From Ottelia alismoides (lineage: Eukaryota > Streptophyta > Magnoliopsida > Alismatales > Hydrocharitaceae), in assembly GCA_037367405.1 (NCBI GenBank), contig JAZKJV010009630.1, forward strand, positions 248,001 to 312,000: a DNA stretch of 64,000 nt. The letters are read 5' to 3'. Made by a program: the position numbers and the translations under genes. Position 1 is the first letter of the stretch. Each line of letters begins with the position of its first letter. Under the pieces are notes generated by a model that searched no databases, was not told the origin of the DNA, and worked only from the letters and a program-made list of their open reading frames with translations. Below, one piece after another: positions 32,080-43,010 of the stretch.

Positions 32080-33156
32080 TTGACCTTGACTCATCCCAGG
32101 ATCATGGCAGATCAAGACATGTCTAGACAATTAGCGGCTATGACGGCAATGCTCCAAGACATGGGGCAAAGGCAACAAGCATTGGAGGAGAGGCTCAATG
32201 CACAGGTTGAGAGACCCGAGGCATCTAAGCCTGCGGATGCTAGGATTGAAGGTTCTGTCCATCTTTCTGAGGAAGAATCTAGTTACCATCCTTCAACTGA
32301 GTCTACTCCTACCCCGGTTGAAGGAGGAATGGAGAAGGCCCTTCTTAGACACCAAACATTACTATATAATTACCGAAAGGGAAAAATTCCTCGATTCAAA
32401 GGTGTAGAGACACCTGCCGAGGCTGAATTATGGCTAGATGACGTCAGTAGGATGCTGAGAATAATACACGCACCAGCAGATACTTGGGTGCACTTTGCTG
32501 ATTACTCCTTAGCAGACTATGCAAGACGATGGTGGAGAGCCATTTCCAAGAAATTAGCAGATCTTGTTCCATGGGATATCTTTGAAGAGAGGTTCCGAGC
32601 TCATTTCTGTCCCTCTCATTGGGAAGAGTTAAAGAGGAGAGAGTTGGCTTCTCTGAATCAGGGTTCTAAGACCGTAAGAGATTATCATATCCACTTTACT
32701 GAGCTACTACGGTACTCACCAGCTCTAGAAGCTTCACCACAAGAGTGTCTTACCAAATTTGTTAGTGGTCTTCAGGGAGATCTACGAGAAAAGCTTGCTG
32801 GTTTTAGAGCTACAACCGTAGATGAAGCAATGGACATCGCCTCTCGTATTGAGATGGAGAGGGATGAAAACCGCCAAAGAAGAAGTTTCCACTTCAATGG
32901 TGGACCATCCAAAAGCAAGTCATATTATAACCATAGAGATCGTCGCTATCATCCAGTCAGGTCTAATATAAGCTCGCCACAGAATTTGGGCCAGGAATTA
33001 TCTGGAAGAAGGGATTTCTTTAGACCTCCATTATATCCTCGCAACTCAGCAGCAGGAGCTAGCACCTTTGTGCCGGGATCTTCAGCTCAAACGGGAGAAC
33101 GGTGTGTTTTTACTGTCATCAAGAAGGCCACATCAAGAAAGATTGTCCGAAGTTGA
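32080..33156 (+). CDS. gag: Gypsy gag protein, broken before the zinc knuckle
   Basis: The polyprotein most likely starts at MADQDMSRQLAAM (32104); the open frame extends slightly upstream. An N-terminal coiled-coil-like stretch (LQDMGQRQQALEERL) precedes the capsid domain of the Retrotrans_gag family: IPRFKGVETPAEAELWLDDV, YARRWWRA, WDIFEERFRAHF, LNQGSKTVRDYHIHFTELLRY, ECLTKFVSGL. Near 33100 the frame shifts: the zinc knuckle CFYCHQEGHIKKDC lies in another frame (33102-33145). This frame therefore ends in unrelated residues at 33156. The role is to form the virus-like particle that packages element RNA. Confidence 0.92.
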   Translation: MTLTHPRIMADQDMSRQLAAMTAMLQDMGQRQQALEERLNAQVERPEASKPADARIEGSVHLSEEESSYHPSTESTPTPVEGGMEKALLRHQTLLYNYRKGKIPRFKGVETPAEAELWLDDVSRMLRIIHAPADTWVHFADYSLADYARRWWRAISKKLADLVPWDIFEERFRAHFCPSHWEELKRRELASLNQGSKTVRDYHIHFTELLRYSPALEASPQECLTKFVSGLQGDLREKLAGFRATTVDEAMDIASRIEMERDENRQRRSFHFNGGPSKSKSYYNHRDRRYHPVRSNISSPQNLGQELSGRRDFFRPPLYPRNSAAGASTFVPGSSAQTGERCVFTVIKKATSRKIVRS

Positions 33157-33770
33157 GAGGTTCAGGGTTAAAATCAACCCCAATTAATAGTATAACATCC
33201 ACCTCGAGCAATGGAGCAACACACAGAGGAAGACATGTTAGAGGTCGAGGCTCACAAGGAGCGTCTCCTACACAACAGCCACCACAAAGTGTTGCGGGTT
33301 CTAGCTTGCCTATTCCTAATGGCCAGCTAAATGCTATTACTGAGGAACAAGCCTACAATTCAGGCACAGTCGTACGAGGTACCGTTACTATTCATGGCTT
33401 TTCAGTACATGCCTTATTTGATTATGGTGCTTAACATTCATTTATTACTCGACGGTTAGTACCCACTTTGGGTAAGATATCAGTAGAAGTACAACAGTCC
33501 TATCTGATCAAGGGACCATGAGGACAAGTATTTATAATCCGAGAAATCCTGGATAATTGTATAATACTAATAGCAGGACATCAGTTACCTATTTCACTAC
33601 TACTAATCGAAATGGAGGACTTTGATCTTATACTAGGAATGGATTAGTTAGAAAGGCATCATGCATGTCTGAATTGTTTCCAGAAGACAGTAACATTTCA
33701 CCTTCCTAACTCGATAAAGTTCCAGTTCATTGGAAAGACATCCAATGATAATATCAAATATATCTCTACA
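33102..33770 (+). pseudogene. Zinc knuckle and retropepsin-like protease, inactivated
   Basis: CFYCHQEGHIKKDC (CX2CX4HX4C) binds RNA in gag. The protease active-site region reads HALFDYGA and then a stop at 33432-33434, where active family members have D-S/T-G-A. Both the Ser/Thr and the frame are therefore lost. Further stops occur at 33519-33521 and 33645-33647, the second in GMD-stop-L where the family has Trp. All three parts share one frame with the downstream RT. Confidence 0.9.
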
Positions 33771-35405
33771 TTGAAGGCACAACAGTTGTTAGAGCAAGGG
33801 TGTCAAGGTTATTTAGCTTATGTATCCACTATATCATGGTCAGAAAGAATGATAGAAGATGTGCCTATAGTGTGCGAGTTTACTGATATATTTCCAGAGG
33901 AACTACCTGGATTACCACCTGAGCGAGAGATTGAATTTGAAATCTCTCTCATACCTGATACTCAGCCTATCTCTATCCCTCCGTATAGGATGGCACCAGT
34001 TGAGTTACGAGAGTTAAAGGTACAATTACAAGAACTGTTAGATAAAGGATTCATTCGTCCTAGTACTTCACCATGGGGTACACATGTCTTATTTGTTAGG
34101 AAAAAGGATGGGCCGATGCGGTTGTGCATTGACTATAGACAACTAAATAAGAGGACAATAAAGAACAAGTATCCTCTGCCAAGAATAGATGATCTCTTTG
34201 ATCAGTTACAAGGTTCAACTGTGTATTCCAAGATTGATTTAAGATCTGGATACCATCAGTTGAAAATTAAAGATACAGATATTCCCAAGATAGCTTTTCG
34301 AACTAGATACGGACATTATGAATTCTTAGTTATGCCTTTTGGACTAACAAATGCCCCAGCAGCCTTCATGGATCTCATGAATAGAGTATTCAAGGAGTTC
34401 TTAGATCACTTTGTAGTAGTCTTTATTGATGACGTGCTTATTTACTCCAAGGATAAGTATCTGCATGAACACCATCTCAGGCGGGCACTTGAAACTCTAA
34501 GGAAGAACAAACTGTATGCTAAATATAGCAAATGTGACTTCTGGCTATCTGAAGTATCTTTCTTAGGCCATGTTATTTCTGGGGAAGGTATATCAGTTGA
34601 TCCTACAAAGGTTAGTGCAGTGATGAGTTGGGAACGCCCGAAGACTGTCACAGAAATACGATCTTTTCTGGGTTTAGCTGGATATTATAGAAGATTCGTG
34701 AAGGACTTTTCACGAATAGCATTGCCAATGACTAGACTAACTCAAAAGGAGGTCCCATTCTTATGGTCTGATACATGTGAAGCTAGTTTTCAGACACTGA
34801 AAGAATACCTAACATCTGCACCCATCCTTACTCTACCCTCCGGGAGTGAAGGGTTTACAGTGTACACTGACGCATCTAAAGAAGGACTTGGGGCGGTTCT
34901 TATGCACCATGGTAAGGTAGTTGCGTATGCATCACGACAGCTCAGGACACATGAGAAGAACTACCCAAGACATGACCTTGAATTAGCTGCCGTAGTTTTC
35001 GCTTTAAAGATATGGAGACACTACCTGTATGGTATTACTTTTGAAATCTTCACCGATCATAAAAGCTTGAAATATCTGTTTAATCAAAAGGAGCTCAATA
35101 TGAGACAGAGACGGTGGCTAGAGTTGTTGAAAGATTATGATTGCACTATCTCCTACCACTCTGGTAAGGGGAACGTCGTAGCAGATGCACTTAGCAGAAG
35201 AACTTATTCACCTGGGTTAGTGAGTGCTATCCACTTCTGGGGTTTACTATCAACGTTAAGTGAATGGAAACCATTTGATAGTAGTGCTGATACTATAACT
35301 ATTCCTCATCGATACAAACCAGAAATATGGGATAAAATAAAGAAGGGACATGAGGATGATCCAGTCCTTAAAGACTTGAAACAAAACTTGAGAAGAATGA
35401 GATAG
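33771..35405 (+). CDS. pol: Gypsy reverse transcriptase and RNase H
   Basis: The RT domain runs from about residue 40 to 230: [44 protein letters not shown], then the catalytic box [13 protein letters not shown] with both Asp present. RNase H follows ([59 protein letters not shown]), then a region before integrase ([16 protein letters not shown]). The domains themselves look intact. The frame ends at 35405 because of a shift just before the integrase zinc-binding domain. It makes element cDNA in the cytoplasmic particle. Upstream stops mean this copy is not expressed as a normal polyprotein. Confidence 0.95.
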   Translation: MKAQQLLEQGCQGYLAYVSTISWSERMIEDVPIVCEFTDIFPEELPGLPPEREIEFEISLIPDTQPISIPPYRMAPVELRELKVQLQELLDKGFIRPSTSPWGTHVLFVRKKDGPMRLCIDYRQLNKRTIKNKYPLPRIDDLFDQLQGSTVYSKIDLRSGYHQLKIKDTDIPKIAFRTRYGHYEFLVMPFGLTNAPAAFMDLMNRVFKEFLDHFVVVFIDDVLIYSKDKYLHEHHLRRALETLRKNKLYAKYSKCDFWLSEVSFLGHVISGEGISVDPTKVSAVMSWERPKTVTEIRSFLGLAGYYRRFVKDFSRIALPMTRLTQKEVPFLWSDTCEASFQTLKEYLTSAPILTLPSGSEGFTVYTDASKEGLGAVLMHHGKVVAYASRQLRTHEKNYPRHDLELAAVVFALKIWRHYLYGITFEIFTDHKSLKYLFNQKELNMRQRRWLELLKDYDCTISYHSGKGNVVADALSRRTYSPGLVSAIHFWGLLSTLSEWKPFDSSADTITIPHRYKPEIWDKIKKGHEDDPVLKDLKQNLRRMR

Positions 35406-36747
35406 AGGGATTCCAGATACAAGATGGTTTACTGTATAATCATCACAGAGTTTGTGTACCAAACACACCTGAACTAAGGAAAGACATCTTACGAGAAGCT
35501 CATTGTTCTAGATTATCTATTCATCCAAGAATTACAAAGATGTATAAGGATCTTCATTCATACTTTTGGTGGCCGGGAATGAAGAAAGATGTTGCTGAGT
35601 TTGTGAATTCATGTTTCACTTGCCAGCAGGTAAAAGCTTCACACCAAAAGCCACCGGGATTATTGCAACCCCTCCCTATACCTGAATAGAAATGGGAAAG
35701 CATTTCCATGGATTTCGTTACTGGCTTACCTCAGACGACTGGTAGTAAAGATAGTATCTGGGTTATAATAGATCGTCTGACAAAGGTAGCACACTTCATT
35801 CCGATAAGCTTATCTTTCACTCCAGACCAGCTGTCTGAGTTATATATTACACATGTGATTCGTCTCCATGGTATCCCGAAGGAAGTAGTTTCTGATCGAG
35901 ATTCACGATTCACCTCACACTATTGGGAGAACTTCATGAAAGCCCTAGGTACACAACTATGCTTGAGTACAGCATATCATCCACAAACAGATGGTCAGTC
36001 AGAACGTACGATTCAAACACTAGAGGATATGCTACGAGCATGTGCCTTAGAATGGAAGGGATCGTGGATTAAACATTTGCCTCTTGTGGAATTCACCTAC
36101 AATAATAGTTACCATACAAGTATTGGCATGGCACCATTTGAAGCACTATATGGACGAAGGTATACTACTCCTTTGTGTTGGCAAGAGGTCGGAATAAAGA
36201 ACCTTTATGATTCAGATAGACTTCAGGAGACACGGGAAGCTGTAGAACTTGCTAGAACAAAACTATTAACTGCCCAGAGTCGTCAGAAAGTTACAGTGAT
36301 ACCAGGCGAAGAGACCTTGAATTTGAGGTAGGTGACTTTGTATTTCTCAAAGTATCACCTATGAAGGGTGTTCAGAGGTTTGGCTTGCGTGAGAAGTTAG
36401 CACCCAGGTTCGTGGGTCCCTTTGAAATTATTCAACGAATTGGAAAAGTTGCCTACAGACTTGCACTTCCTCCACATCTTTCAGCAATACATGATGTATT
36501 TCATGTATCAAATCTGAGAAAGTACATTAGGGATCCAGAGCATAAGATAAGTTATGATGATTTACATGTTGAGCCAGACTTGACATACCAAGAGATACCT
36601 GTGCAAATACTTGAAAGGGATATCAAGAAGTTGAGAAACAAAGAGGTGCCTCTAGTTAAAGTATTATGGCGAAACCAAGAGTTTGAAGAAGCCACATGGG
36701 AACCTGAGGCAGAAATGAGAGAGAAATACCCGTACTTGTTTGAATGA
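35395..36747 (+). pseudogene. Gypsy integrase with C-terminal chromodomain, broken
   Basis: The frame shifts at about 35395-35405. The HHCC domain is then readable (AHCSRLSIHPR ... CFTCQQ). A Trp-to-stop change lies at 35687-35689. The catalytic core is open at 35708-36331: VIIDRLTK, VSDRDSRF and TDGQSERTIQTLED provide the D, D and E residues. A one-base deletion near 36289 moves the rest to another frame (36361-36747): LAPRFVGPFEIIQRIGKVAYRL, HDVFHVSNLRKY, then a chromodomain-like end (ILERDIKKLRNKEVPLVKVL, WEPEAEMREKYPYLF). The enzyme inserts cDNA, and the chromodomain guides targeting to chromatin in this clade. Confidence 0.93.
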
Positions 36748-36891
36748 TAACATAATGTATTATGTATATGTTCATTTTAAATGACATGACGTTCATTCTC
36801 TTTAAGGTTGTTATGGTTTCAATCCTCTTTAAGGATGTTATGCCTGCATTTTTAGTCTCGAGGACGAGACTTCCTTTAAGGTTGTTATAAT
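36748..36891 (+). other. Spacer between pol and the 3' LTR
   Basis: It contains a TTTAAGGTTGTTAT repeat (about 36802, 36828 and 36874) and the short palindrome TCTCGAGGACGAGA. A classical polypurine tract is not obvious next to the LTR. Confidence 0.5.
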
Positions 36892-39800
36892 TGTAAAGCC
36901 TTGAACTTGGTATATCTCGGATCCTATATAATAAGATCCGGCTTGTCAAGAGAAAACCAACGAAATTTGTTTCGTGTGAATCGAACTTCGTTTCGAATTG
37001 TTATGATTTTCCGAAGAAAGAGAAGTCATTAATCCATAATGACTGTCATTAATACTAATTAAACATGATTAAAGAAATTAATGACGATTGAAAGCCGCTA
37101 ATGATCATTAGTAAACACTAATCAATAGTTAACAAAAGATAAGCGTAAGCCGCGAAAGTTAAATCGCGATTAGTGAAAGTTAATCACGATTAGTGTTAAT
37201 TAAGCGTAATTAGCGAATCTAGAAACCTCTAGAATGTTCTAACTTAGGCTCCAAGTTTGGGATAAGTTTTGGCTAAAACCATGGGCCAAAACCATGAGCT
37301 GCTAAACCATGGTTAAGGTCTAAAGCATGGTTTTCTAACCATGGTTAGTGGTTTTCTGGGGCCTATAAATAGACCCCCCTACCCATTCATTCTCTACAAC
37401 TTCCACTACCACCACCACCCCAAGGGCTAGGGTCGAGAGGTCGGGAGGAGGAGTGGGAGGCGAGGGAGGAGCGCTAGCGAAGCGCTGCCGGGAGAACGAG
37501 GAGGAGAAAGGTATGATCCTCTCTTAGTTGCTTCGTAAGCGAGGCTTTCAATTCATACTCTTGTTCTTCCAAGTTTTGTTTTTGATTCATATTTCTTTCC
37601 GATTCGTTTTCCTCTTGTGGTTCGAGGAGAAATCTATGTAACACCCTACTTAGGTGCGGACGGCTATGCACGTCAGTGATCCTGTGATTCGTCACACGTT
37701 CACTCATTTAAGACGCGTGGTGTCTACCGATTCTCCATCGTTTATGTTTCTATTCTTAGTATTATGCTTTTATAGTTATTTTGATGGAGAAATCTGTGTA
37801 ATACCCTACTTAGGTGCGGGCGACTATGCACGTCAGTGACCCTGTGATTCGTCACACGTTCACTCATCTAAGACGCGTGGTGTCTACCGATTCTCTATCG
37901 TTTATGTTTCTGTTCTTCGTATTATGCTTTTATAGTTATTTTGATGGAGAAATCTGTGTAATACCCTACTTAGGTGTGGGCGGCTATGCACGTCAGTGAC
38001 CCTGTGATTCGTCACACGTTCACTCACCTAAGATGTGTGGTGTCTACCGGTTCTTCATCTCTTGTTGTTGAGTATATTCTTTCAGTTTCGTTGTTATTTT
38101 TCTCTCGATTGATTTTATAGAGGAAACTCTTTTCGTTTTTATTTTGAAATATTTCCCGATATAAGGGGAAGCTCTGCTGAAATTTTCTGAGAAATATGTA
38201 CCGATATAAGGGGAAACTCTGCCAAAATTTTCCGAGAAATATGCCCTGATATAAGGGGAAACTCTGCCGAAATTTTCTGAGAAATATGTCCCGATATAAG
38301 GGGAAACTCTGCCGAAATTTTCCGAGAAATATGTCCCGATATAAGGGGAAACTCCGCCGAAATTTTAAGAGAAAATATGTTCTTGACGTTCTTCGTGTTC
38401 TTCGTGTTCCTCGCGTTCTTCGTTCGTTCTTCGCGTTCTTAACATGTTCTTAGCGTTTTGATACGAAAAATGAAATTCGATCTTTTCAGGAGCCTTAAAA
38501 TAGCCTTTCTAAAAACGAAACTCGATCAAGCCTTGCATACACGAGAGAGAGCTCGATTAGGTAACGAAATCCTTCCTTTTGCTGTTGGGTTTTCATACGA
38601 AATTATTGAAATTCTTGATTTTGTGTTCTTTGCTACGAAGAACCCTAATTTTGGTTATTTTTTTGAAAAAGTCTGAAGAATTGCTTTGTGATTCCCACTA
38701 AAATAAGATTTACGCATCAAATTGATGCGTTGCCTTTGAAAGTTAGAGTTTGTGAGTTAAAATAGGCATAAATAGGTGTATACATATGGTTATGAATAAT
38801 ATATATGTGAGTCGATACTAAGTATTGCAGTTTATGCAAATCAAAGACTTGACGAAAGAATTACATCATGTGAATTGGTGTGATTTGAGATAGAACCTGA
38901 AAAGGATCATGTGTCACGTTAAGGATGACTGGGAGTAGAACTACAGGTCGGGCATGCAACCTGTAGGTTTGTCGGAAGGAACCCGTATTGGTGTTTCCCT
39001 ACCTAGGTGGTACACGGTTGCCCTATTATGATAAGTGCGCACAAAATGAATATTTTGCAACGCATGGTACCGGGAGCCAATATATTCGGGTTGGAACGAC
39101 GGAAGATGTGGTCGTGCCATGTGGAGGCACGGGTGGTTCAATAGCGGTTGGGTCACGATAACATGTATTTAAAGCCGCTAGGTTATATGATTAAATGTTA
39201 GCCTGAGGTTTTAAGCAACCGAGTCCTCGAGGACGATGTGCTCTTTTGTTTTTCCAGGCTAAGGGTTGAGACCCTGTTTAATAAATGAAAAGGAAATTGT
39301 CAGGGTAGTATTGGAGGATTGGTTGAGGCGACGTGCGGCAACATAAGCTTACCAAGATCAACACAATCTCCAATCCTGAAGCATCCACAGCTTCGGAGTC
39401 CAAGAATGGTGGGGTTCCCCTGGACTAATCCCTGATGTGGAATAGAAAGGAATAGGACTTAAATTAATGAAAAAGGAATGAAATTTTTGTAATATCAATG
39501 AATTTTGAAAGATTACACAATTTGTTTGCTTTTCTCTTCTTTGTTACTTAGCATTCGTTAATTTTTATCCTATGATTTATGGAAAACCCAACAGGTATCG
39601 GTGAGCCATCGCAAAGACTCTAAAAAAATCATCCAACTTACATACTAGACATCCATCCAGCCACAGTAGCTTTACTTTCTTTAAGGTAGTTAGTAATCTT
39701 TTGTATATTTCCCTTTCAAGCTGATGTACATGTAAATGGTTATAGTGGAACAGTGTATGATTTGAACTTTATTTTGTGAATGGAAAAGTGTTGAAATACT

Positions 39801-39926
39801 TTCTTCTGAGTATTTTTATTTGCAGTCTATTTCTGAATGTTAGTTGTGATTGCTGAATAAATTATTGCTGAGTAACCAGATCCGGATATGGGAGGATCCG
39901 ACGGCCCGGGAAACGGGGTCGTTACA
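36892..39926 (+). repeat. 3' LTR of the gypsy element
   Basis: It is 3035 bp, with the same layout as the 5' LTR: AACCATGGTT palindromes, TATA box CTATAAATAG (37363-37372), the 160-bp repeat (37626-38060), the 45-bp repeat (38148-38370) and the GTCGTTACA end. It differs from the 5' LTR by scattered substitutions and a few small indels. Confidence 0.95.
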
Positions 39927-39931
39927 CTGCC

Positions 39932-39989
39932 CACGAACGAACCCCTCTGCTCTTCCTGACCACCGTAGCCTCTTCGCATGCCATCATTC
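39932..39989. other. Short spacer right of the gypsy element
   Basis: About 60 bp that joins 28886 when the gypsy element is removed. It contains the repeat TCTGCTCTTCC, and no gene is seen. Confidence 0.3.
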
Positions 39990-40469
39990 TGAAGGCTAGG
40001 GTTTAGTCCTAAGTGCATCATAAAAGCATGAAGATCGTATCGAATATGATCTAGGTCAACTAGTCATACTAGTTGCGAGGGGCAATAGAATTTTAAATTT
40101 TTAAATCGACGAAACCATATGATTCGAGAACACTTCTCAAATCATTTCATCAAGATCACAAATGAGTAACTAGTATTACCTCTTAAAGCGTGTTTGCGAT
40201 CGTTGATCTCTAAAGTAAGAGATTCTCCTATCTCAAGTTCGATCCAACGAAGTATGCACTTATGGGTGTGTTGATGAGACGTGTGCTTCTCGCAATCCGA
40301 GTTGGAGATCCAAGCATGAAGCTTCCTGATTTCGTCGTACTAAATCGATAGCCTTCCTCATGAGCATGATGCACCGAAGAAGGTGGAGATCCACGAGCAA
40401 TCGATCCGGCATCACCATACGGTCGCAACAACTACAAGATTCTCTAGGTCAACATGTGGATGACCACAA
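39990..40469 (-). repeat. Inverted copia-family LTR, 3' (U5) piece
   Basis: The minus strand ends CCTAGCCTTCA at 39990 and matches the 3' part of the solo LTR (for example GGATTGCGAGAAGCACACGT and TTGCTCGTGGATCTCC). It is continuous with 50952-52968 once the full copia element and one TSD are removed, giving a total of about 2.5 kb. Confidence 0.85.
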
Positions 40470-42995
40470 TGTTGGACATGTGAGCCCACGGCGAGCCATT
40501 ATGCAATAAATGTTATTGCGAATATCATTCCCTGATCTGAAATGAAGAAAAAATAATTTGCATAATAGGTCCCTTTGTACAATTAGGGTTATGTACCATG
40601 GCTGTCTTAATGATCATACAACTGTTGATTCAATTATTGAATCATAGAGGCTGGTGCTTGGATGAATATCTAAAGGGTTAGATTGAGGACTCATCAAGCA
40701 CCGTCAAATGATTGTTAAGATGTGATCTCCAGCCTGAGTAGGAGATGGCAATCCTTTCTCACATAGGCTGATATTTGACCGACCTCTTGATGCAGGTCCT
40801 CTGCATAGGAATAGAGATTCGGAGGTGTCAGATTAGTTAGGTCAATGGGTTGACTTAACGAGATCGAGATAACCTAAGTCCTATGTTGAATGCTGTCACA
40901 GCATAGGCACGCATCCTCTGACCGGAGACAGATGTATTGCTATATGTCTGAGTATGTACATTTGACAGACCAATAGGTTGATGACCTAACCAAGGTCTAT
41001 ACACCGGCGCGTTGGTGTGCATATAAGGGCATATGAGTAATACGATCTCTCAAAGGGATCATACAGGTTCACTACTGAACCAGAAGACATGAGCTCACTC
41101 ATGAGATATTGGGAGGAATCAAATTCCGTGCACGGTCGTCTTGCTTTGGAAGCTTGACTGAATTTGTAGGTTTGATATATACTTTTGGAAAGTATATGAT
41201 CAAGACCTAGGTATGATATATGCTTTTGGAAAGTATATGATCGATACCAAATCCCAATGATCAAATGAGAAACTTAGTGATCAAACCCTGAAGAAGACAG
41301 TGTAAAATAGATCTTGATCTTCGGGTTGACCATGGGTCTTCCAGTATGCAGGATGTACAGGTATTGGGAATACCTGAGGGTGATGTGATCATAAATGATT
41401 GTATTTCCATGACGCTTCCATTCCGAGGGAGTGATGAAACAGATCTGGATTTTAGTGACTTCTTCCAGTAGAGAAGCAATCTGATCTTAGTCCAAGTGTT
41501 GGACATTGGTCTGAATGAGATTCAGATGTAATGAGAAGATTAGATTTGCGGTCTTGATTTAATCAAGCATATATGGGAGGTTCGTAAGATCTGGATTTGA
41601 GATAATATCTTAATATCCAAGTCACTATACGTGGAATAATACAATCGCCTTGTCCTTATCTCCAAGTATCTGCGGAGAAAGCACATTATTCTTGAAAGGG
41701 TTCAAGAATAATTCTTTTGATGAAATATCCAAGCAAGGACTTGATGATTAAATGAGATTTAATGATCAAGCTTAAATATGAATATGATTCATATTGTGAA
41801 AATGATTATGTAAGATAATTAAATGGGATTTAATTATCAAGGATTAAGAGAATGTGGATAACACTATCCATGATATATGTGTGTTATAAATATGATTTAT
41901 AATATACATATATAAGAGAGAGAATTTGTGTAAATAGCATTTGTTAATTAATAATGTGGATTGGATTCACATTTATTAATTAATTGGAAATGCAATTTAC
42001 TAATTAGTTTGGGTTGTGAATATGATTCACATAATATTCAATGGCAAGATTGAAATATTCACAAATTAATTTGGAATTAATTTGGTGAATATTTATTGTG
42101 ATTAATTAAGGAATAATATAATAAATAAAATAGAGCAAAATAAACCACCCTCCATAGGTGGCGTCACCCATGAATTGTTCATGGGTGACGCCCCCCCAAT
42201 TTTAGGGAGGTTGGTTGACTCCATTTTATTTATCACATTATCTCTTAATTAGTTAATGTTAAATTAAATTATGTTGATAATGTTGCAACATTTTTTTAAT
42301 TTAAATTAATGTTGTTGGTTTTAATCAACAACAATCATAGCCATTGATTTACATGGACCAAGCATAGCCCTTGGATCCATGTGTCCCATGGATTGAGATC
42401 CAATGGATCCTAAACTACTATAAATAGAGGGCTAGGGTAGCCTTCTATGGTACATCATTAAGAGTTGTACAAGGTGACAACTCTCTCTCTCTCTTTCTCA
42501 TTCTCGTCCTCTCTCTCTTTCTCTTCTCCATTAAGTGGCCGTCCACTTTGTGTTGAGAAAGGAGAGACTCTCGGCTTCTTCTTCGACGACTCGTGGATCT
42601 CCATCTTCTTTGGAGTTTCTTACTCTAAAGGAAGACGACGGATTTCGTTTGACGAAATCGGGGGAGCCATCGCTTGGATCTTCATCGAGGATTGCGGAAA
42701 GGAACGTGACTCATCATCGCGCCCGCAAGTGCGTTCTTCGTGGATCGGACTTAAGATAGGAGGATCTCTACTTTGGGATCTCGCGATCACAACCACGCTA
42801 GAAGAGGTATTCCTAATACTTTGTGGTTTGATGAAACGATCCGAGAAGTGTTCTCGTGATCATGTGGTTTCATCTTTAAAGTTAAAAATTTTAATTTCCG
42901 CTGCATCTAGCGACTAGTGCGACTAGTTGCTCCGATTGCATACGATGCGATCGACACGCTTCCGTGATGCGCTTGAGGATACTCAACATCCTTCA
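40470..42995 (+). repeat. 5' LTR of the copia element
   Basis: It is 2526 bp, from TGTTGGACATGTGAGCCC to CAACATCCTTCA. TATA box CTATAAATAG lies at 42418-42427. A CT-rich tract (42480-42535) and an open frame of 150 codons (42465-42917) lie downstream in the presumed R/U5. The frame is repeated in the 3' LTR and has no known domain. Confidence 0.95.
42160..42192. promoter_or_regulatory. Perfect 15-bp hairpin upstream of the LTR TATA box
   Basis: GGCGTCACCCATGAA, loop TTG, then the exact complement. It lies about 230 bp before the TATA box. The same hairpin is at 50112-50144 in the 3' LTR. Confidence 0.85.
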
Positions 42996-42997
42996 AG

Positions 42998-43010
42998 TGG
43001 TATCGGAGCC
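42998..43010 (+). promoter_or_regulatory. Primer binding site (tRNA-iMet type)
   Basis: TGGTATCGGAGCC begins two bases after the 5' LTR. It has one change from the standard TGGTATCAGAGCC. Confidence 0.85.

Larger units (their letters stand above)
28887..39926 (+). mobile_element. Complete Ty3/gypsy chromovirus (Tekay/Del-like)
   Basis: Two ~3.0-kb LTRs (28887-31905 and 36892-39926), TSD CTGCC (28882-28886 and 39927-39931), a tRNA-Met primer binding site, and a pol order PR-RT-RNaseH-INT-chromodomain. Integrase after RNase H defines Ty3/gypsy. The C-terminal chromodomain and long LTRs fit the Tekay/Del chromovirus clade. The coding region has four in-frame stops and three frame changes, so it is non-functional now. 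The open frames are long and the LTRs alike, so the insertion is fairly recent. Confidence 0.96.

Noticed and set aside
33771..36331. RT-integrase polyprotein considered as an endogenous pararetrovirus.
   Set aside because: LTRs, a TSD, an integrase and a chromodomain are present, and no movement-protein motif is seen. It is a Ty3/gypsy element.
42465..42917. 150-codon frame, identical in 50416-50868, looking like a conserved duplicate gene.
   Set aside because: The identity only reflects the two LTRs of one element. The more distant LTR copies do not keep the frame, and the sequence shows no domain.
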